Below, one piece after another: positions 24,941 to 35,600 of a stretch of 64,000 nt of DNA; within the stretch, counting starts at the first letter, position 1, and every line of letters starts with the position of its first letter. The DNA comes from Gemmatimonadota bacterium (lineage in GTDB: Bacteria; 4572-55; J002): positions 12,637-76,636 of the forward strand of contig RFFQ01000012.1 of NCBI GenBank assembly GCA_003697105.1, written 5' to 3'. Position numbers and translations under genes: made by a program. The notes under the pieces are model-generated. The model did no database searches. It was not told the origin of the DNA and worked only from the letters and a program-made list of their open reading frames with translations.

Positions 24941-27805
24941 ATGCGAGCTTTATTCATCGTGTTACTCGGGCTAAGTTTGGTATCCTCTGGTCAAGCGGAG
25001 GATTTGAAATCTATCTACCAATCGTTGAACCGTCACGACCCTCAAGCACCGGTCAGTGTACGGGATGATTACCTTCGTGCCAGCGGGCAAGCGGTCGGGA
25101 TTCAGGATCGGGGGCGGGTGCAGAATGTCTTCAGCAACTTCGGTATTCTTTCCAACTTGCATTTGTTCACACCGGCAGTACACTTCCCCAATACGGATGT
25201 GTTCGTCCAACAATATTCGGCGGGCGTCAACTTCTTGGTGGGCGTAAAGGGAGATGTCATTAGTTCGGTCTTTAATCCACAGGATTTTGTGCGCAATTAC
25301 GAGTGGCAACCTGCCAGCCGGAATCTCTTTTCCGGGGATCGCACGGCTTCCGACGGCACACCCCTCTTGGCATCCAGTGACGATGAACTCACCTGGCCCC
25401 GCGATGCCTCGGATCAGCCATTTTGGCCCGGTCGTTACCGTTTAGATGAAGAAGGCACTCCGGTAGCAGGTGAATTCGTCTCCGAACGAGATATTTACGC
25501 GGTCTTCACCGATCAGGGCAATGAACGCGGCAGTTACGGATTAGAAGTGGAATTAACGGCGTACTCCTTCAATCGCCCCATTTTAGAGGATGCCCTCATC
25601 TTTGATTTTTATATCCACAACCGCAGTGATACTGACCTAGATAGTGTCGTCATCGGCTATTTGGTTGATCTCAAACCGGACTATGATTTTAAAGATATTT
25701 TGTTCGATTACCGTCACCTCCCCAATCACCTGATTTACGAACAAGATTTTAATCAGACCCCAGATGGAAATTGGGAGGAGGTCGCCTTAGTCGGGTTTGG
25801 AACATTGCCCACCCCGCAGACCGTCTCGACCCGGATTCAGAATTTTCATTATTTTGATGATGTGAGCGAACCGGCAGATGATGGTCTGCTCTGGCGATTG
25901 ATGACCAGTGACCGGGCATCCCTTCCGGATAGTATCGCCGCCAAATACTTCCACGGTGAGGATGTGAAGTACGATGATACCTCGCTTTCGCCTCTGCTTG
26001 ACCCAAGCGGCAATGGAGAAGGCACCGATGTGACCTTCATCGTTTCGAGTGGTCTGCTCTCCATTGCGGCGGGGGATTCGGTGCGCTCCACAGTGGTGAT
26101 TCTACTGGCAGAAACCGCCAACCAGATGATCGACCATTTCGAGTTTTTACGGGAACGTGCCCGGGACGACTTCCGGAGTTCTACCGCGCCACCGGTGCCG
26201 GCACTTTATGGTGTCGCCGGAGATGGGCGGGTCACTCTAACGTGGGACCGTGTGGCGGAATCCGCCATTGATCCCCTAACGGAACAAGCGGATTTTGAAG
26301 GCTACCGGCTCTATCGCTCCACCGACCAAGGCACAACGTGGGGAGAACCCGTGACCAATTCCCGCGGGCGGGTTATTGACTATGTACCCTTAGCCCAATT
26401 TGACCTCGATAACGAGGTGTTTGGCACCGATCCGGTGTCTGGGTTGTATTTGGGCAACAATTCCGGATTGACCCATGTGTTCATCGACTCCACGGTGGTC
26501 AACGGCATTGAATATTGGTACACCCTCACCGCCTACGATAACGGTTTGGAGAACGTGCCGGAAGGGAGTCTTAGCAGTCCACGGGGTGTTTTTCCGCAAA
26601 ATGAAAAGCAAATTATCGCCGTCACACCGGGGGGATTAGCATCGGATATCCGGTTTGTACCGGTCAATAATAGTCAACCCCTCGAACCACTTGGCGGAAT
26701 CTGTGATGGAACGGTAATCATTGAGGTGGTCGATCCGGCGGCACTGCTAGACCAGCAGTACACCCTCACGTTTGACATTATCGATGACACCACAACGGTA
26801 TTTAATCTGATTGCCATGCCCAACGATACCCTCCTCAAGCACTATCCCGTGCTGGAATCCCCAACGGATTTTGTGCCCATCATCAATGGGTTTCGCCCGA
26901 TTGTAATCGATACCGAATTTGGGGTGATTTCCGCCGAATGGACCTACGTACACCATGAGCAAACCACCTTTGATTGGTGGTTTGAACAGCGCACCAACTC
27001 CAATGAGGAACTGGGTCCGGTGATGTACGGTTACCATAACTATCGCATCACGGTGGGCGACGAAACCACCGGTGAAATGCTCCCTGCCGCTTCCGGCATT
27101 GACGGATTGCTTTGTGAAGCGCATGTGTACGAAACCGTTTGGATTCCCCTCCGGGTGGAAGCCTTTTTAACAGAAGAGGAGATGACCGATGTAACATCCT
27201 ATTGCGGGCTGTTGGATTTGCGCTATTATTTCCCCCAATCGTCGGTACTGAGTCCCCAAGGTTGGGATTTGATCCCCGGTGGAAAAGCGTACAACCCCAC
27301 CGCTTTAGCGGATCAATGGGCAGACCGGATCGTCCTGAAAAATGGACCCACCTGCGAAGATGATGAATTTTGGATGGGGACACAGCACCCGCCAGAAGAA
27401 TTGGGAGGCATCCCGCCATCCCCGGGCGACCAGTTCACGATTATCACTGCAAAGCCCTTCCGGGAGACGGTGTATTACCAATTTGAAACCCAAAAAGCCC
27501 GCCCAACAGAATCCGGCGGCGAACCATTGAGTGCCATCAAAGTGGTACCAAACCCGTACATCGTCTCGTCAGATTTGGCAAATAACGGCATCATGTTTAC
27601 CCATCTGCCATCAAAATGTACAATTCATATCTTTACGGTCGCCGGTGATAAAGTCACCCAAATCGATCATCAAAGCCAATCAGATACCGCCTATTGGGAT
27701 TTGCGGAATTCCAGCGGGCGAGAGGTGGCATACGGCTTGTATGTGTACGTGGTGGAAACACCGCAACATGGCACCTATACGGGTAAATTTTACATTATTC
27801 GCTAG
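24941..27805 (+). CDS. Large exported protein with FN3-like domain and T9SS-type C-terminal tail
   Basis: A 954-residue protein. A signal peptide (MRALFIVLLGLSLVSSGQAE) leads into a long region I do not recognise. An FN3-like domain follows at about 415-555 (GVAGDGRVTLTWDR, GYRLYRST, NGIEYWYTLTAYDNG). The last about 90 residues form the beta-sandwich sorting tail: VVPNPYIV, then a FTVAGDKV-type strand, a YWDLRNSSGREVAYGLYVY segment and GKFYIIR at the end. Such tails target proteins to the type IX secretion route in the FCB group. Proteins of this make-up are often encoded before a TonB receptor and a PorV-like protein, as here. The specific function is unknown. Confidence 0.85.
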   Translation: MRALFIVLLGLSLVSSGQAEDLKSIYQSLNRHDPQAPVSVRDDYLRASGQAVGIQDRGRVQNVFSNFGILSNLHLFTPAVHFPNTDVFVQQYSAGVNFLVGVKGDVISSVFNPQDFVRNYEWQPASRNLFSGDRTASDGTPLLASSDDELTWPRDASDQPFWPGRYRLDEEGTPVAGEFVSERDIYAVFTDQGNERGSYGLEVELTAYSFNRPILEDALIFDFYIHNRSDTDLDSVVIGYLVDLKPDYDFKDILFDYRHLPNHLIYEQDFNQTPDGNWEEVALVGFGTLPTPQTVSTRIQNFHYFDDVSEPADDGLLWRLMTSDRASLPDSIAAKYFHGEDVKYDDTSLSPLLDPSGNGEGTDVTFIVSSGLLSIAAGDSVRSTVVILLAETANQMIDHFEFLRERARDDFRSSTAPPVPALYGVAGDGRVTLTWDRVAESAIDPLTEQADFEGYRLYRSTDQGTTWGEPVTNSRGRVIDYVPLAQFDLDNEVFGTDPVSGLYLGNNSGLTHVFIDSTVVNGIEYWYTLTAYDNGLENVPEGSLSSPRGVFPQNEKQIIAVTPGGLASDIRFVPVNNSQPLEPLGGICDGTVIIEVVDPAALLDQQYTLTFDIIDDTTTVFNLIAMPNDTLLKHYPVLESPTDFVPIINGFRPIVIDTEFGVISAEWTYVHHEQTTFDWWFEQRTNSNEELGPVMYGYHNYRITVGDETTGEMLPAASGIDGLLCEAHVYETVWIPLRVEAFLTEEEMTDVTSYCGLLDLRYYFPQSSVLSPQGWDLIPGGKAYNPTALADQWADRIVLKNGPTCEDDEFWMGTQHPPEELGGIPPSPGDQFTIITAKPFRETVYYQFETQKARPTESGGEPLSAIKVVPNPYIVSSDLANNGIMFTHLPSKCTIHIFTVAGDKVTQIDHQSQSDTAYWDLRNSSGREVAYGLYVYVVETPQHGTYTGKFYIIR

Positions 27806-27842
27806 CGTCATGGGGATTTAATCGACAATTACATCGATTTTT

Positions 27843-27879
27843 GTTTCATTCTGAAACCAAAAAGATTTCAAAATGAAAC
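27843..27879 (+). other. Long inverted repeat between two exported-protein genes
   Basis: Sixteen bases starting GTTTCATT (27843-27858) can pair with 27864-27879, ending AATGAAAC, with two mismatches and an AAAAA loop. No T run follows, so it is not a classic intrinsic terminator. It may protect the 3' end of the upstream mRNA or separate expression of the two genes. Confidence 0.6.
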
Positions 27880-27939
27880 TTCACCTGGGCCGCACATTTA
27901 TTCATATTCACCATTTATTTGCAGGAGGGAAATACTGTT

Positions 27940-28965
27940 ATGCGTTATTTTGCGATTCTTTTCGGTGTCATTACCGCGCTTGTCATCATGCCAGTGGCGC
28001 AGGCACAAGAGGTACTCTATGAGGATCACTTCGGCGAACCCGGGGGCGATTGTGAAACCCAAATTGAGTGGGGGTCAGTCATTGGGGGAAATACCGTACA
28101 ACCCTTTTTCTTTGCCGATCAAACCCCAGATGGGGAATTCTGCGCCGGAGAATTAACAACGGTCGATGCCAACGGTGGTATTGTCATTAGTGGAGGTGGT
28201 GAACCAACGTTGGAGGACTATCGGGTGGAAGCATGGGTTTACACCATTGTGGATGCCGGTACCACCGCCCCCAATAACGGGATTGTCGCCCGCGCGCGTT
28301 ATGATGACGTTACGGAAAACCTGTACGGATACATTTTATGCTCGGATTTTGATCAAAATACGGATAATAATGCCCCCCGCATCCGGTTGCTTCTCTATAA
28401 TGGGGTGGTCTTCCCCAGCACCATTGCCCAATGGAGTGGCGATGATATTCCCGGCGGCGCCCCCACCGAATCTGGCTGGCACAAATTCACATTGCAAGTA
28501 GAAGGGGATCAACTTTGGGCGTGGTATGACGATGAATTGCTTGCCGGTTGCCCTTATACCGATAGCTCGCTTTCGCAAGGGTTGTTTGGCGTTTACGCAT
28601 TTGATTTCATGCAGATGAATGCCACCTATGTGGACGATTACATTGTGACCGAACCGTTCCAAACGGGGGTAACGGTGGAAGCGGCTAGCATCCAAACCCC
28701 GGCAAATAGCGTGCTGTACCAAAATTACCCGAACCCATTTAATCCCCGCACCACCATCCGCTACCAAATCCACCAAGCAATGCCCGTGCAATTGACCGTT
28801 TACAATACGCAGGGTCACGTGGTGCAAGCATTAGTGGATCAAATGCAGTCTGCCGGAACCTATACGGTCGAGTGGAACGCGGAAAACCTGACCAGCGGTA
28901 CCTATATTTACCAGCTAAAAACGCCGGCACAGGTGGAACAGCGGGAAATGATCCTGCTCAAATAA
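27940..28965 (+). CDS. Exported LamG/concanavalin-like protein with T9SS type A sorting tail
   Basis: A 341-residue protein. AGGAGGG lies just upstream of the ATG at 27940, which begins a signal peptide (MRYFAILFGVITALVIMPVAQAQ). Residues about 25-245 look like a concanavalin A-like lectin/glucanase sandwich, with GNNGIVARARYDD-like and GWHKFTLQVEG strands as in LamG or DUF1080 domains; catalytic residues are not identifiable. The tail (about 255-341) is a canonical sorting domain: YQNYPNPFNPRTTIRYQI, a VYNTQGHVV strand, a TYTVEWNA strand and a SGTYIYQL strand. It may bind extracellular carbohydrate after secretion. A strong terminator follows. Confidence 0.88.
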   Translation: MRYFAILFGVITALVIMPVAQAQEVLYEDHFGEPGGDCETQIEWGSVIGGNTVQPFFFADQTPDGEFCAGELTTVDANGGIVISGGGEPTLEDYRVEAWVYTIVDAGTTAPNNGIVARARYDDVTENLYGYILCSDFDQNTDNNAPRIRLLLYNGVVFPSTIAQWSGDDIPGGAPTESGWHKFTLQVEGDQLWAWYDDELLAGCPYTDSSLSQGLFGVYAFDFMQMNATYVDDYIVTEPFQTGVTVEAASIQTPANSVLYQNYPNPFNPRTTIRYQIHQAMPVQLTVYNTQGHVVQALVDQMQSAGTYTVEWNAENLTSGTYIYQLKTPAQVEQREMILLK

Positions 28966-28991
28966 CCTCCAAACTTTGCCGTTGAAATTGA

Positions 28992-29040
28992 AATGGGTAG
29001 TGGTTATAATGGCATCAATCACTACCCATTCTTTTTATTT
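28992..29040 (+). terminator. Intrinsic terminator before the TonB receptor gene
   Basis: An eleven-base-pair perfect stem AATGGGTAGTG (28992-29002) and CACTACCCATT (29020-29030), extendable inward by three pairs, followed by CTTTTTATTTTA. The receptor ATG comes 19 bases after the tail, so the receptor would need readthrough or a promoter overlapping this element. Confidence 0.88.
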
Positions 29041-29058
29041 TAGTCGGGTTATATCAAA

Positions 29059-31644
29059 ATGAAAAAGTTATATTGTATGGTACTCTTATGCATCTTTTCG
29101 AGCGCCGCATGGGCGGGAACTGTCGGTAAAATTGCCGGCACGATCCTAGACAAAGAATCTGGGAAGCCGTTATCAGTCGTATCTGTGCAGGCATTACAAG
29201 ACCATCGCACTGTCGGGCAGGCGATCAGTGATGAAAACGGCAATTATTATATTTTGAATCTTCCCCCCGGCACATATACGTTACAATTTCAACGGATCGG
29301 CTACCAATTCTATCGTGTGGACGGGCTAACCGTCAACGCGGGACGAACCACCCAGCTCAATGCCACCCTATACAGTGAAGCCTTACCAATGGAAACAGTG
29401 GATGTACGCGGTGAACGAGAATTGGTCACCCGTGATCTCACGGCTTCCCGCTCCATTGTGACCCGCCAACAGTTGGAAGACATTCCTCTGGCAGATTTCA
29501 AGGATATTTTGGAAGTACAAGCAGGCATTTCCACGGATCAAAGCGGTGAAATCCACTTACGCGGGGGGCGCACCGATGAAATTGCCTTTTTTGTGGATGG
29601 GGTCCGGGTTGAAAATCCATTTTCCGGTGGATTTGATGGTATTTTCAGCAATGATGCCATCCAAGAATTGCAAGTCCTCAGTGGAACGTTCAATGCGGAA
29701 TATGGTGACGCGCAATCTGGCGTGGTCAATATCGTTACGCGCGAGGGAGGCTCCCGGTTACACGGAAAGATTGAAATTACATCTGGAGCACTCAATGCCA
29801 GCCCCTACCGCAAACCCAACGCGCTGACGACAGATAAAAATCCATTTGATCCGGAAAATAACCCGCTGGTGTACCAAGAACAGGATGCCCTCGACCAACT
29901 GAAGCCGCTGATCCCCGCCGAAGGGGAGATTGAGGGATACCTCAGCGGGCGCATTCCCCAATTGCCGGAAGTCAATTTTTTCATTTCCACCCGCTATCTG
30001 AATGAAAACTCCCAATTACCGCATGGTTACAATCTGGAACGCAACACTTTCGGAAAATTGACCTTCCGCTATGCCAATTTCAAATGGTCGCCATTCGTGG
30101 ATGTGAGTAACCGCCAATACCAACCTTACCGGCACAGCTACAAATACGCCCCGGAGCGGCAAAATCAACGGGAAAAAGATCGAACCCGAATCGGGTTGAA
30201 TATGACCCACACGGTCAGTCCAAGCCTATTTTACCAGCTCAACATCGCGCAGACAACCCAAACAGAGGATGCGTTTGTCCCGGGCCAGCCCCGGGATGAA
30301 CTCGACCTACCCAGTTACGACCCAGAGTTTGAGTTTGTGATTGATGGCGCCGACCTTATGTGGGCAACGGAACTAAAAACAGTACTGTTCAAGGGAGATG
30401 TTACCGCCCAAGTCACCCCGAGGCACCAGCTCAAATGGGGGGCAGAACTACAACATCATTCGATTCAATATGCCGGCATTCGCCCTTTAGGTACGTTTGC
30501 CCGCTCCTTTTATCGCAATGAATATCTCCAAAAACCGCTGGAAGGTGCCGTGTATGCGCAGGATAAAATCGAATTAAACTACATGGTCGCCAATATCGGG
30601 CTGCGGTTGGATTTTCTGGATACAAATACCCCTGCATTAGCAGACCCCAGTGATGTCACATCCGGTATCATTGATGCCGAAACAAAAATCCAGTTGAGTC
30701 CCCGGATCGGGCTAGCCGTTCCGGTTAGCGAAGCCACCGTGGTACATTTTTCCTACGGGCATTTTTTCCAAAATCCAGAATATCAGGATATGTTCCAAAG
30801 CCTCGACATCATCCGCAACCCAGCACCACTGGACACATTAGCGCAAGTATTCATGGGTAACCCCAATGCCGATCCCCAGAAGACGGTCGCTTTTGAAGCC
30901 GGAATTCAACATCAATTTCATACGGATTGGCTAATTCATGCCACAGCGTTTTACCGGGATATTACCGATCTGCTGGGGGGTACCGGCAGTGTGCGCACCT
31001 ATCAGGATGGAGCGCAAATCAGCTACGCTTACATGGATAACGTGGATTTTGCCAATGTCAAAGGCATTGAATTCACGCTGGCACGCACGGGTAACCGGTA
31101 TATTAACGGGCAGTTGGCATATACTCTGATGTACGCCAAGGGTAACAATGCGACACCGGAATCCGGCATTTACGAAGTCCTAACCGCCGATACCGTGACC
31201 ACGTATCGCGATTATTATCTTTCATTTGATCGCCGTCACGATATTGCCGTATCGATTGATTTGACCGTTCCACCGGATGAAGGATGGGGGGTACTTGATG
31301 ATATATCCGTTAAAGTGATTGCTCAGGCGGCAAGCGGATTCCCCTACACGCCGGTCAGCCGTATGGGATTTGATGAGGATGTTGAGCCGAATTCAGCGCG
31401 GCAGCCGTGGACAGCAACGGTTGATCTGCGGGCGCAAAAGCAAATCCAAGCCGCCCAAGCCACACTCGCTTTCTTTTTGGAAGTAACCAACCTCTTTGAC
31501 CGAATCAATCCCTTGTTTGTCAACCCACAAACGGGGCAATTGTGGGAGACCCCCCGGGAACTTGCCAATTATGACGCCGTGTACAATCCGGCATTGGCGG
31601 ACCAGCGCCGGATCGTAAAGGCTGGGTTGAAAGTTGAGTTTTAA
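29059..31644 (+). CDS. TonB-dependent outer-membrane receptor with carboxypeptidase-like N-terminal domain
   Basis: An 861-residue protein. Signal peptide MKKLYCMVLLCIFSSAAWA; a carboxypeptidase-regulatory-like beta-sandwich at about 22-108 (GTILDKESGKPL, NLPPGTYTLQFQRIGY); a plug domain at about 115-230 (SRSIVTRQQLEDIPL, LRGGRTDEIAFFVDGV, SGVVNIVTREGG); then a long beta-barrel ending in VKAGLKVEF with terminal Phe. This is the SusC/CirA-like layout of the FCB group. The imported ligand cannot be read from the sequence. It is followed 21 bases later by a PorV-like gene. The ExbB/ExbD pair at 38401-39679 could energise it. Confidence 0.94.
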   Translation: MKKLYCMVLLCIFSSAAWAGTVGKIAGTILDKESGKPLSVVSVQALQDHRTVGQAISDENGNYYILNLPPGTYTLQFQRIGYQFYRVDGLTVNAGRTTQLNATLYSEALPMETVDVRGERELVTRDLTASRSIVTRQQLEDIPLADFKDILEVQAGISTDQSGEIHLRGGRTDEIAFFVDGVRVENPFSGGFDGIFSNDAIQELQVLSGTFNAEYGDAQSGVVNIVTREGGSRLHGKIEITSGALNASPYRKPNALTTDKNPFDPENNPLVYQEQDALDQLKPLIPAEGEIEGYLSGRIPQLPEVNFFISTRYLNENSQLPHGYNLERNTFGKLTFRYANFKWSPFVDVSNRQYQPYRHSYKYAPERQNQREKDRTRIGLNMTHTVSPSLFYQLNIAQTTQTEDAFVPGQPRDELDLPSYDPEFEFVIDGADLMWATELKTVLFKGDVTAQVTPRHQLKWGAELQHHSIQYAGIRPLGTFARSFYRNEYLQKPLEGAVYAQDKIELNYMVANIGLRLDFLDTNTPALADPSDVTSGIIDAETKIQLSPRIGLAVPVSEATVVHFSYGHFFQNPEYQDMFQSLDIIRNPAPLDTLAQVFMGNPNADPQKTVAFEAGIQHQFHTDWLIHATAFYRDITDLLGGTGSVRTYQDGAQISYAYMDNVDFANVKGIEFTLARTGNRYINGQLAYTLMYAKGNNATPESGIYEVLTADTVTTYRDYYLSFDRRHDIAVSIDLTVPPDEGWGVLDDISVKVIAQAASGFPYTPVSRMGFDEDVEPNSARQPWTATVDLRAQKQIQAAQATLAFFLEVTNLFDRINPLFVNPQTGQLWETPRELANYDAVYNPALADQRRIVKAGLKVEF

Positions 31645-31665
31645 TGCCCCGGATCAGGAGATACT

Positions 31666-32637
31666 ATGAAAAAGTGGACCATCTTTAGCCTCATGCTGTT
31701 GTTTTCCGTTGCGACCGCAAATGCCGCTTCCAACACCGGCACGGTCGCGGCACAATTCCTAAAAATCGGGGTTGGTGCGCAAGCCGCCGCAATGGGTGGC
31801 GCCACGACCGCCCACGTCAATGACCCCGCCGCACTGTATTGGAACGTGGGTGCATTAGCCCATCTCAACCAACCAGCATTGTACGGTGCCCATACGGAAT
31901 GGTTCGCCGGTATTCAGCATGATTTTATTGGGCTGACGCTGCCAATCGGCGCAAATAACATCCTCGGTTTGAGCCTGATCGCTCTGACCACCGGGGACAT
32001 TGAACAGACCACCCTCTCCCAACAAGATGGCACCGGCATTTTTTATGACGTAGCGGATATCGCCTTAGGAATTTCTGCCGCCCGGCAACTCACAGATCGC
32101 TTTTCCGTTGGTGTGACCGGTAAATACGTCCGGCAAACCGTCTGGAACGAAAGCGCCGCCACGTTTGCCTTTGATATTGGGGCATTGATGATCACCGATC
32201 TGCACGGGATGCGCTTGGGGATGCAATTTTCCAATCTGAGCGGCGACCTCAAACTGAACGGGTCGGATCTGCTGGCTGGTGACGGTACCCAACAGGTAAC
32301 GGAATCGTACGCCTTGCCTGTGCGGTTTCAGTTTGGAATTGCCCTCGATGTGGTGGGGCACAACATGCCGGAAGCGCCACACCGGCTCACCGTAGCCATT
32401 GACGGCACTCATCCCGGGGACGGAGCAGAAACCCTGCATTTGGGGCTGGAGTACGCCCATAAAACGTGGCTCTTTTTACGTTCTGGATATGTAATCAATC
32501 ATGATACGGCAGATGTCTCGTTTGGCGGCGGGGTGCGCTGGAGTTTGGCGCAGACGCCGTTTCAACTGGATTATGCCTACGCCGATTTGGGGCTGTTGGA
32601 CGATGTCCAACGGGTGAGTCTGAAGTTGAATTTTTAA
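31666..32637 (+). CDS. PorV/PorQ family outer-membrane beta-barrel protein
   Basis: A 323-residue protein with a signal peptide (MKKWTIFSLMLLFSVATANA) and the family signature near the mature N-terminus: FLKIGVGAQAAAMGGA, followed by NDPAALYWNVGALA. The rest shows alternating strands of an outer-membrane barrel ending in VSLKLNF. PorV is the shuttle that moves T9SS substrates from the translocon to the attachment complex in Porphyromonas; PorQ is its paralogue. In this cluster it may handle the two upstream proteins with sorting tails. A second PorV-like domain occurs at 60028-61650. Confidence 0.88.
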   Translation: MKKWTIFSLMLLFSVATANAASNTGTVAAQFLKIGVGAQAAAMGGATTAHVNDPAALYWNVGALAHLNQPALYGAHTEWFAGIQHDFIGLTLPIGANNILGLSLIALTTGDIEQTTLSQQDGTGIFYDVADIALGISAARQLTDRFSVGVTGKYVRQTVWNESAATFAFDIGALMITDLHGMRLGMQFSNLSGDLKLNGSDLLAGDGTQQVTESYALPVRFQFGIALDVVGHNMPEAPHRLTVAIDGTHPGDGAETLHLGLEYAHKTWLFLRSGYVINHDTADVSFGGGVRWSLAQTPFQLDYAYADLGLLDDVQRVSLKLNF

Positions 32638-32665
32638 TTAGGGTCTCTAAATTTGAGGTAATTCA

Positions 32666-35600
32666 ATGCGATATATTTCATATAGCTTACTGATTTTATG
32701 GGTGTTATTTGGAAGTAGTGTCCGTGCGGACTCTAGCATCCATCATGACATCCATGTGATGGAACTAAACCCTGCCGAGCATACCATTCGTGTGAAAGAC
32801 GAAATTACCATTCCGGCAGACCGGCTAAGCCCGGAAGTCCATTTTTTACTACACGGCGACTTGATGGTGACGGAGTCGTCCATCTCTTACCGCCGCCAGC
32901 GGGAAGCCGCCGCGGAAGATTTTGGCTTGAATCCGGAAGATTTTGAAGCTCCGATGGATATCCCCGTGTTTCATTACATCATCGAGGTTCCAGACCCGGG
33001 TCATGAACTCACCTTTACATTTTATTACGAGGGTACAATCTACCACCCGATTGAGGAGATGTCGGAAGAATACGCCCGCTCATTTAGTGTGTCCCCGGGG
33101 ATCATCTCGGCAGAAGGGGTGTATTTGAGCGGCTCATCAATTTGGGTTCCGTGGTTTAATGACGATTTGGTCACGTTTAATCTGGATGTCACGGTGGATG
33201 CGGCATGGGATGTGATCAGTCAGGGCACACGCGCCGTGCATGAGGTGGTAAACGGAAAAAAACGTGTCCGGTGGGAATCCCCCCAGCCGGTGGATGAACC
33301 CTTTTTAATTGCCGGACCCTTCACCGAATATGACCGCAATGCAGGTGCCGTCACGGCAATGGTCTTTCTGCGCGAAGCCGATGATGCGGCAACGCTTGCG
33401 GAAAAATATCTGGAAGCCACCGCCCAATATCTGGAAATGTACCGTGAACTGATTGGACCCTACCCGTACACCAAATTTGCGCTGGTGGAAAACTTTTGGG
33501 AAACCGGTTACGGCATGCCTTCCTTCACCTTGCTCGGTCCTAAAATTATCCGTTTCCCGTTTATTTTGCACTCCTCCTATCCCCATGAAATTTTGCACAA
33601 CTGGTGGGGTAACGGCGTTTTTGTCGATTACGATAAGGGCAATTGGTGCGAAGGTCTCACCGCATATATGGCAGATCATTTGATCAAGGAACAGCGCGGG
33701 CAGGCGGTGGAATATCGGCGCTCAACTTTGCAAAAATATGCGGATTATGTTAAAGAGAGTAACGATTTTCCCCTGATTGAGTTTCGTTCCCGCCACAATG
33801 CGTCCACGGAAGCCATCGGTTACGGAAAATCCCTGATGTTTTTCCACATGTTACGGCAGGAAGTGGGTGACGAACTCTTTGCCCGGGGGATGCGCCAATT
33901 TTACCGGGAGCAAAAGTTCAAAAAAGCCACTTTTGACGATATTCGCACGGCGTTTGAGAGCCTCACCGGTATTGACCTAAAACCGTTTTTTGAACAATGG
34001 ACTACCCGTACCGGCGCACCGAATTTGGCACTTTCGGATGTCACAGTCACACCCACCGGTGATAAACACCAACTGACATTCCAACTCCGCCAGACCCAAG
34101 CCGGCGACCCTTTTCCCATGCGAGTACCGGTGGCAATCTACTTCGCCAGCCAACCGGAACCGGAAATTCAGCACGTACCGCTTACGTTCAAGTCCCAATT
34201 CTACCAATTTGAATTCGATCAAGCCCCCGTACGAATCGATGTGGACCCGCAATTTGATGTGTTTCGAGCTGTTGATCCCCATGAAGTTCCCCCGGCGCTC
34301 TCCAAAATTTTTGGGGATGATGAGGTGCTGATGGTGCTACCACGAAATTCTGCATTAGTGGAAGCCTACCAGCAACTAGCTCGTACGTGGAACAAACCGG
34401 TAGTTTACGCCGATGAACTTGAACACATCCCAGCGGATAAGCCGGTCTGGATTTTAGGATGGGATAATCCCCACCGGTCGATTATTACCAATGGTATCAG
34501 TGATTATGATGCCGTCATCGGTGAGAGTCAAGTGCGCTTCGGAAAGACGGTTTTGACACGAGAAAATAACAGTTTTGTGGTGGTAGCCCGCCATCCCCAA
34601 AATGTGGAACACGTAGTGGTCTGGTTGGCGACTGATAATCCGGCGGCAATTCCGGGTTTAGCACGCAAACTGCCCCATTACGGCAAATATAGTTATCTTG
34701 TGTTTGAAGGAGATGAACCCACCAACATTGCAAAAGGACAATGGGAAGTGGTGCATTCTCCCTTGAGTGTCACACTGGGCCAGATGACCGTCGAGCCAAA
34801 ACTTCCGGAACGGCAGGCATTGGCAGAACTTCCGCCAGTCTTTTCGGCAGATCGGATGATGGCGGATATTCAATTTTTAGCTAGCGCGGAATTACAAGGT
34901 CGCGGCTTTGGTTCGGCAGGTTTAGACCGGGCGGCGGAATACATCCAACAGCAATTTGAGAACGCCGGATTGCAAGTGATCGTTCAGGAATGGTCAGATC
35001 AAGGGGGTCTCGATAATCAAACGGCGACCCTCAAGAACATCATCGGCATTATTCCGGGCACCCATTCCGGCTGGGAACAGCAATCTGTGGTTATCAGCGC
35101 CCATTACGATCATCTTGGCTTAGGGTGGCCCGATGTGCGACAAGGGAATGAAGGTAAGATTCACTACGGCGCGGATGACAACGCCAGTGGCGTAGCAGTT
35201 TTGCTCGAATTAGCCCGCACCTGGGGCACCAAATTGCAACCCAGCCGGACGATTATTTTAGCAGCATTTACGGCAGAGGAAGCCGGTCGCCGGGGTTCTA
35301 AATATTACGTCGATCATTTTGAGCCATATCCGGCAGATCAGGTAATGGCAAATATCAATCTGGATACCGTCGGGCGTTTGGGTGACGGCAAGATTCAAGT
35401 GATCGGCGGTTCAACCGCCTCAGAATGGAAACACGTGGCGATGGGCGTCAGTTTTGTGACCGGTATCCCCTCTGAGATGGTCACTCAAGATTTAGATGCC
35501 AGTGATCAAGTCAGTTTCATTGAAAAAGGCATCCCTGCCATCCAGTTGTTTACCGGCGCCCATCTGGATTATCATCGCCCGTCGGATACACCAGATCGGA

